Of a DNA stretch of 6,688 bases, positions 5,642 through 6,688 are shown one piece after another. The notes below the pieces were generated by a model that was not told the DNA's origin, searched no databases, and was given only the letters and a program-made list of their open reading frames with translations. The translations under genes were made by a program, and so were the position numbers. Source of the stretch: Bacillota bacterium (lineage in GTDB: Bacteria; Bacillota; Syntrophomonadia; Syntrophomonadales; Syntrophomonadaceae); assembly GCA_017861475.1 (NCBI GenBank), contig JAGFXV010000082.1, forward strand, positions 1 through 6,688, written 5' to 3'. Every line of letters starts with the position of its first letter. The stretch's first letter is position 1.

Positions 5642-6301
5642 TTGAGTGAAAGACAGACCTCAAGATTTTTCAGATGTAACGATCCCCGCCTGAATAAAAT
5701 ATTTTATGATCTACCGGAAAGCTGGTGGAGCAGACCTTACGAGTATGCTTGGGCCAGTTCCCTGGTCAGTCAGGATGATGTCGTCCTGGATGCTGCCTGC
5801 GGAATCGGCCACCCGTTTAAATACTATCTTTGCGATCTCTGCCGGCAGGTTTATGCATGTGATGTGGACGAACGTATTTTATCAAATGAAGAAATCCTAG
5901 CAGATATATTTAATGTTTTTGGTCCGCAGGGACTGAATTTCCCTCTGCAATATCTGGAAAAACCGGTGCTCAGTCAGCAGGATATAACCGTTACAACGTT
6001 TCCTGATGAAATGTTTGACCGTATTGTCTGCATATCGGTACTGGAACACCTGTCGGAAAATGACCTGCGTAAAGCTTTATTGGAATTTAAACGCATTTTA
6101 AAAAAGGACGGATTAATCATCATCACCATTGATTACCCTTACCTTGGTTTGGACATTTTCAACTGCGCCCTGGGCGATTCCGGTCTGGCCTATGCTGACC
6201 AAGCAAATTTTGAAATAACCGGGGATGTCCTGCATACTGCCCTGTTCCCTGAGTTTCCGGAAGGTCTGTATTCTTTCCGGGCTTTGCTGCGCAAGTGCTG
6301 A
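5642..6301 (+). CDS. Class I SAM-dependent methyltransferase
   Basis: A 219-residue protein starting at TTG, fixed by the GGAGGTGA site. It is a compact class I methyltransferase. Motif I is VVLDAACGIGHP (47-58), the SAM-binding glycine loop. Motif II, the acidic residue binding the ribose, is in YACDVDE (71-77). Motif IV/V is FDRIVCISVLEHL (125-137), and the post-motif strand is LKKDGLIIITIDYPY (153-167). The stretch WWSRPYEYAWASSLV before motif I is the usual entry helix. The context, a divergent GT4 gene upstream and a GT2 gene 42 bases downstream, points to O- or N-methylation of a sugar in a surface glycan, but the acceptor is not determined by sequence. The C-terminus is short after the core fold (ends SFRALLRKC). 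Confidence 0.88.
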   Translation: MSERQTSRFFRCNDPRLNKIFYDLPESWWSRPYEYAWASSLVSQDDVVLDAACGIGHPFKYYLCDLCRQVYACDVDERILSNEEILADIFNVFGPQGLNFPLQYLEKPVLSQQDITVTTFPDEMFDRIVCISVLEHLSENDLRKALLEFKRILKKDGLIIITIDYPYLGLDIFNCALGDSGLAYADQANFEITGDVLHTALFPEFPEGLYSFRALLRKC

Positions 6302-6330
6302 TAAATATTTATTCCAGCCAAATCTTATCA

Positions 6331-6337
6331 AGGAGGT
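6331..6337 (+). promoter_or_regulatory. Ribosome binding site that selects GTG over ATG
   Basis: AGGAGGT ends directly against an in-frame ATG at 6338, which is too close for efficient initiation, but lies 7 bases (from GGAGG) before GTG at 6344. That is the same spacing as at the other strong sites in this window. GTG is therefore the preferred start. Confidence 0.75.
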
Positions 6338-6343
6338 ATGGTC

Positions 6344-6688
6344 GTGAATCAACGCAGACCAAGTTTTTCTTTGACCATGATCGTCAAGAATGAAGAACAA
6401 AATATTGGAAGATGTCTGGACAGTGTCAAAAATCTGGTTGGTGAAATAATCATTGTTGATACTGGATCGACTGACCGGACCGTTGAAATCTGCCGGTCAT
6501 ATAATGCTCAGATCTTTTCCTGCCCCTGGCAGGATAATTTTGCCCAAGCCCGTAACTTTGGTCTGGATAAAGTAAGCCAGGACTGGGTCCTGTGGCTGGA
6601 TGCAGATGAAGAAATTGCACCGGGGAACAGAGAATGCTTGAATGATAAATCTCTGTATGATAATTATGATGCACTTTCAGTCCCGCTG
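6344..6688 (+). CDS. GT2 family glycosyltransferase, N-terminal part (3' end outside window)
   Basis: The frame is open from GTG at 6344 to the window end, giving 115 residues of an unfinished protein. The N-terminal GT-A signature is complete: SLTMIVKNEEQNIGRCLDS (9-27), then EIIIVDTGSTDRTVEI (34-49) with the conserved D39 and D44, FAQARNFGLD (66-75), and WVLWLDADEEI (81-91) with the DxD-type D86 and D88. This pattern is typical of bacterial GT2 enzymes of the 'SLtMIvKNEe..i..cL.Sv' class, which often carry a C-terminal TPR or second catalytic region; that part is not visible here. It follows the methyltransferase by 42 bases without a terminator, so the two are probably one operon decorating the same glycan. 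An inverting transfer from a nucleotide sugar is expected. Confidence 0.92.
   Translation, partial: MNQRRPSFSLTMIVKNEEQNIGRCLDSVKNLVGEIIIVDTGSTDRTVEICRSYNAQIFSCPWQDNFAQARNFGLDKVSQDWVLWLDADEEIAPGNRECLNDKSLYDNYDALSVPL

Overview
The window looks like part of a surface-glycan (polysaccharide or glycoprotein) biosynthesis locus from a low-to-moderate G+C, probably spore-forming Firmicute. The base for this is: very strong GGAGG-type ribosome binding sites, TTG and GTG starts used alongside ATG, glycosyltransferases of a style common in Sporomusaceae/Peptococcaceae-like bacteria, a remnant resembling the spore-maturation CgeB glycosyltransferase family, and a small protein that resembles exosporium/spore-surface proteins and has a sigma-K-like promoter candidate. 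The taxonomic placement is inference only. No rRNA, tRNA, CRISPR array or intact mobile element was seen.

Left part, + strand (2-1445): the 3' end of a nucleotide-sugar 6-dehydrogenase (TviB/WbpA-like UDPG/GDP-mannose dehydrogenase family), followed one base after its stop codon by a complete NAD-dependent sugar-nucleotide epimerase most like UDP-glucuronate 4-epimerases. Together they would oxidise a UDP-sugar to its uronic acid and then invert C4, supplying an activated acidic sugar.

Scar region (about 1439-1903): two broken genes in a row. The first is a frameshifted C-terminal remnant of a CgeB-like glycosyltransferase. The second is an acetyl-CoA hydrolase/4-hydroxybutyrate CoA-transferase remnant in which a piece from the middle of the protein is joined, out of frame, to the family's extreme C-terminus, so most of the gene has been deleted. 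A perfect 10-bp hairpin lies in the second remnant, and a long hairpin at 1917-1978, probably a bidirectional terminator, closes the region.

Middle part, - strand (5505 down to 1991): a 641-residue GT4 glycosyltransferase with extra N- and C-terminal domains and a 271-residue GT-A glycosyltransferase form a tight two-gene operon (4-bp gap). Downstream is a 236-residue two-domain protein with a PPT-repeat linker, which may be transcribed from its own sporulation-type promoter and could be a surface target of the glycan machinery.

Right part, + strand (5642-6688): divergent from the GT4 gene, a class I SAM-dependent methyltransferase (TTG start) and a GT2 glycosyltransferase (GTG start, cut off by the window end) form a second glycan-decoration operon. 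The 136-bp divergent intergenic region holds a 14-bp palindrome and weak promoter candidates.

The overall reading is sugar-nucleotide supply, several glycosyltransferases and a methyltransferase arranged around a candidate spore-surface protein, next to a zone of gene decay. The individual enzyme families are well supported. The link to the spore surface is a hypothesis.
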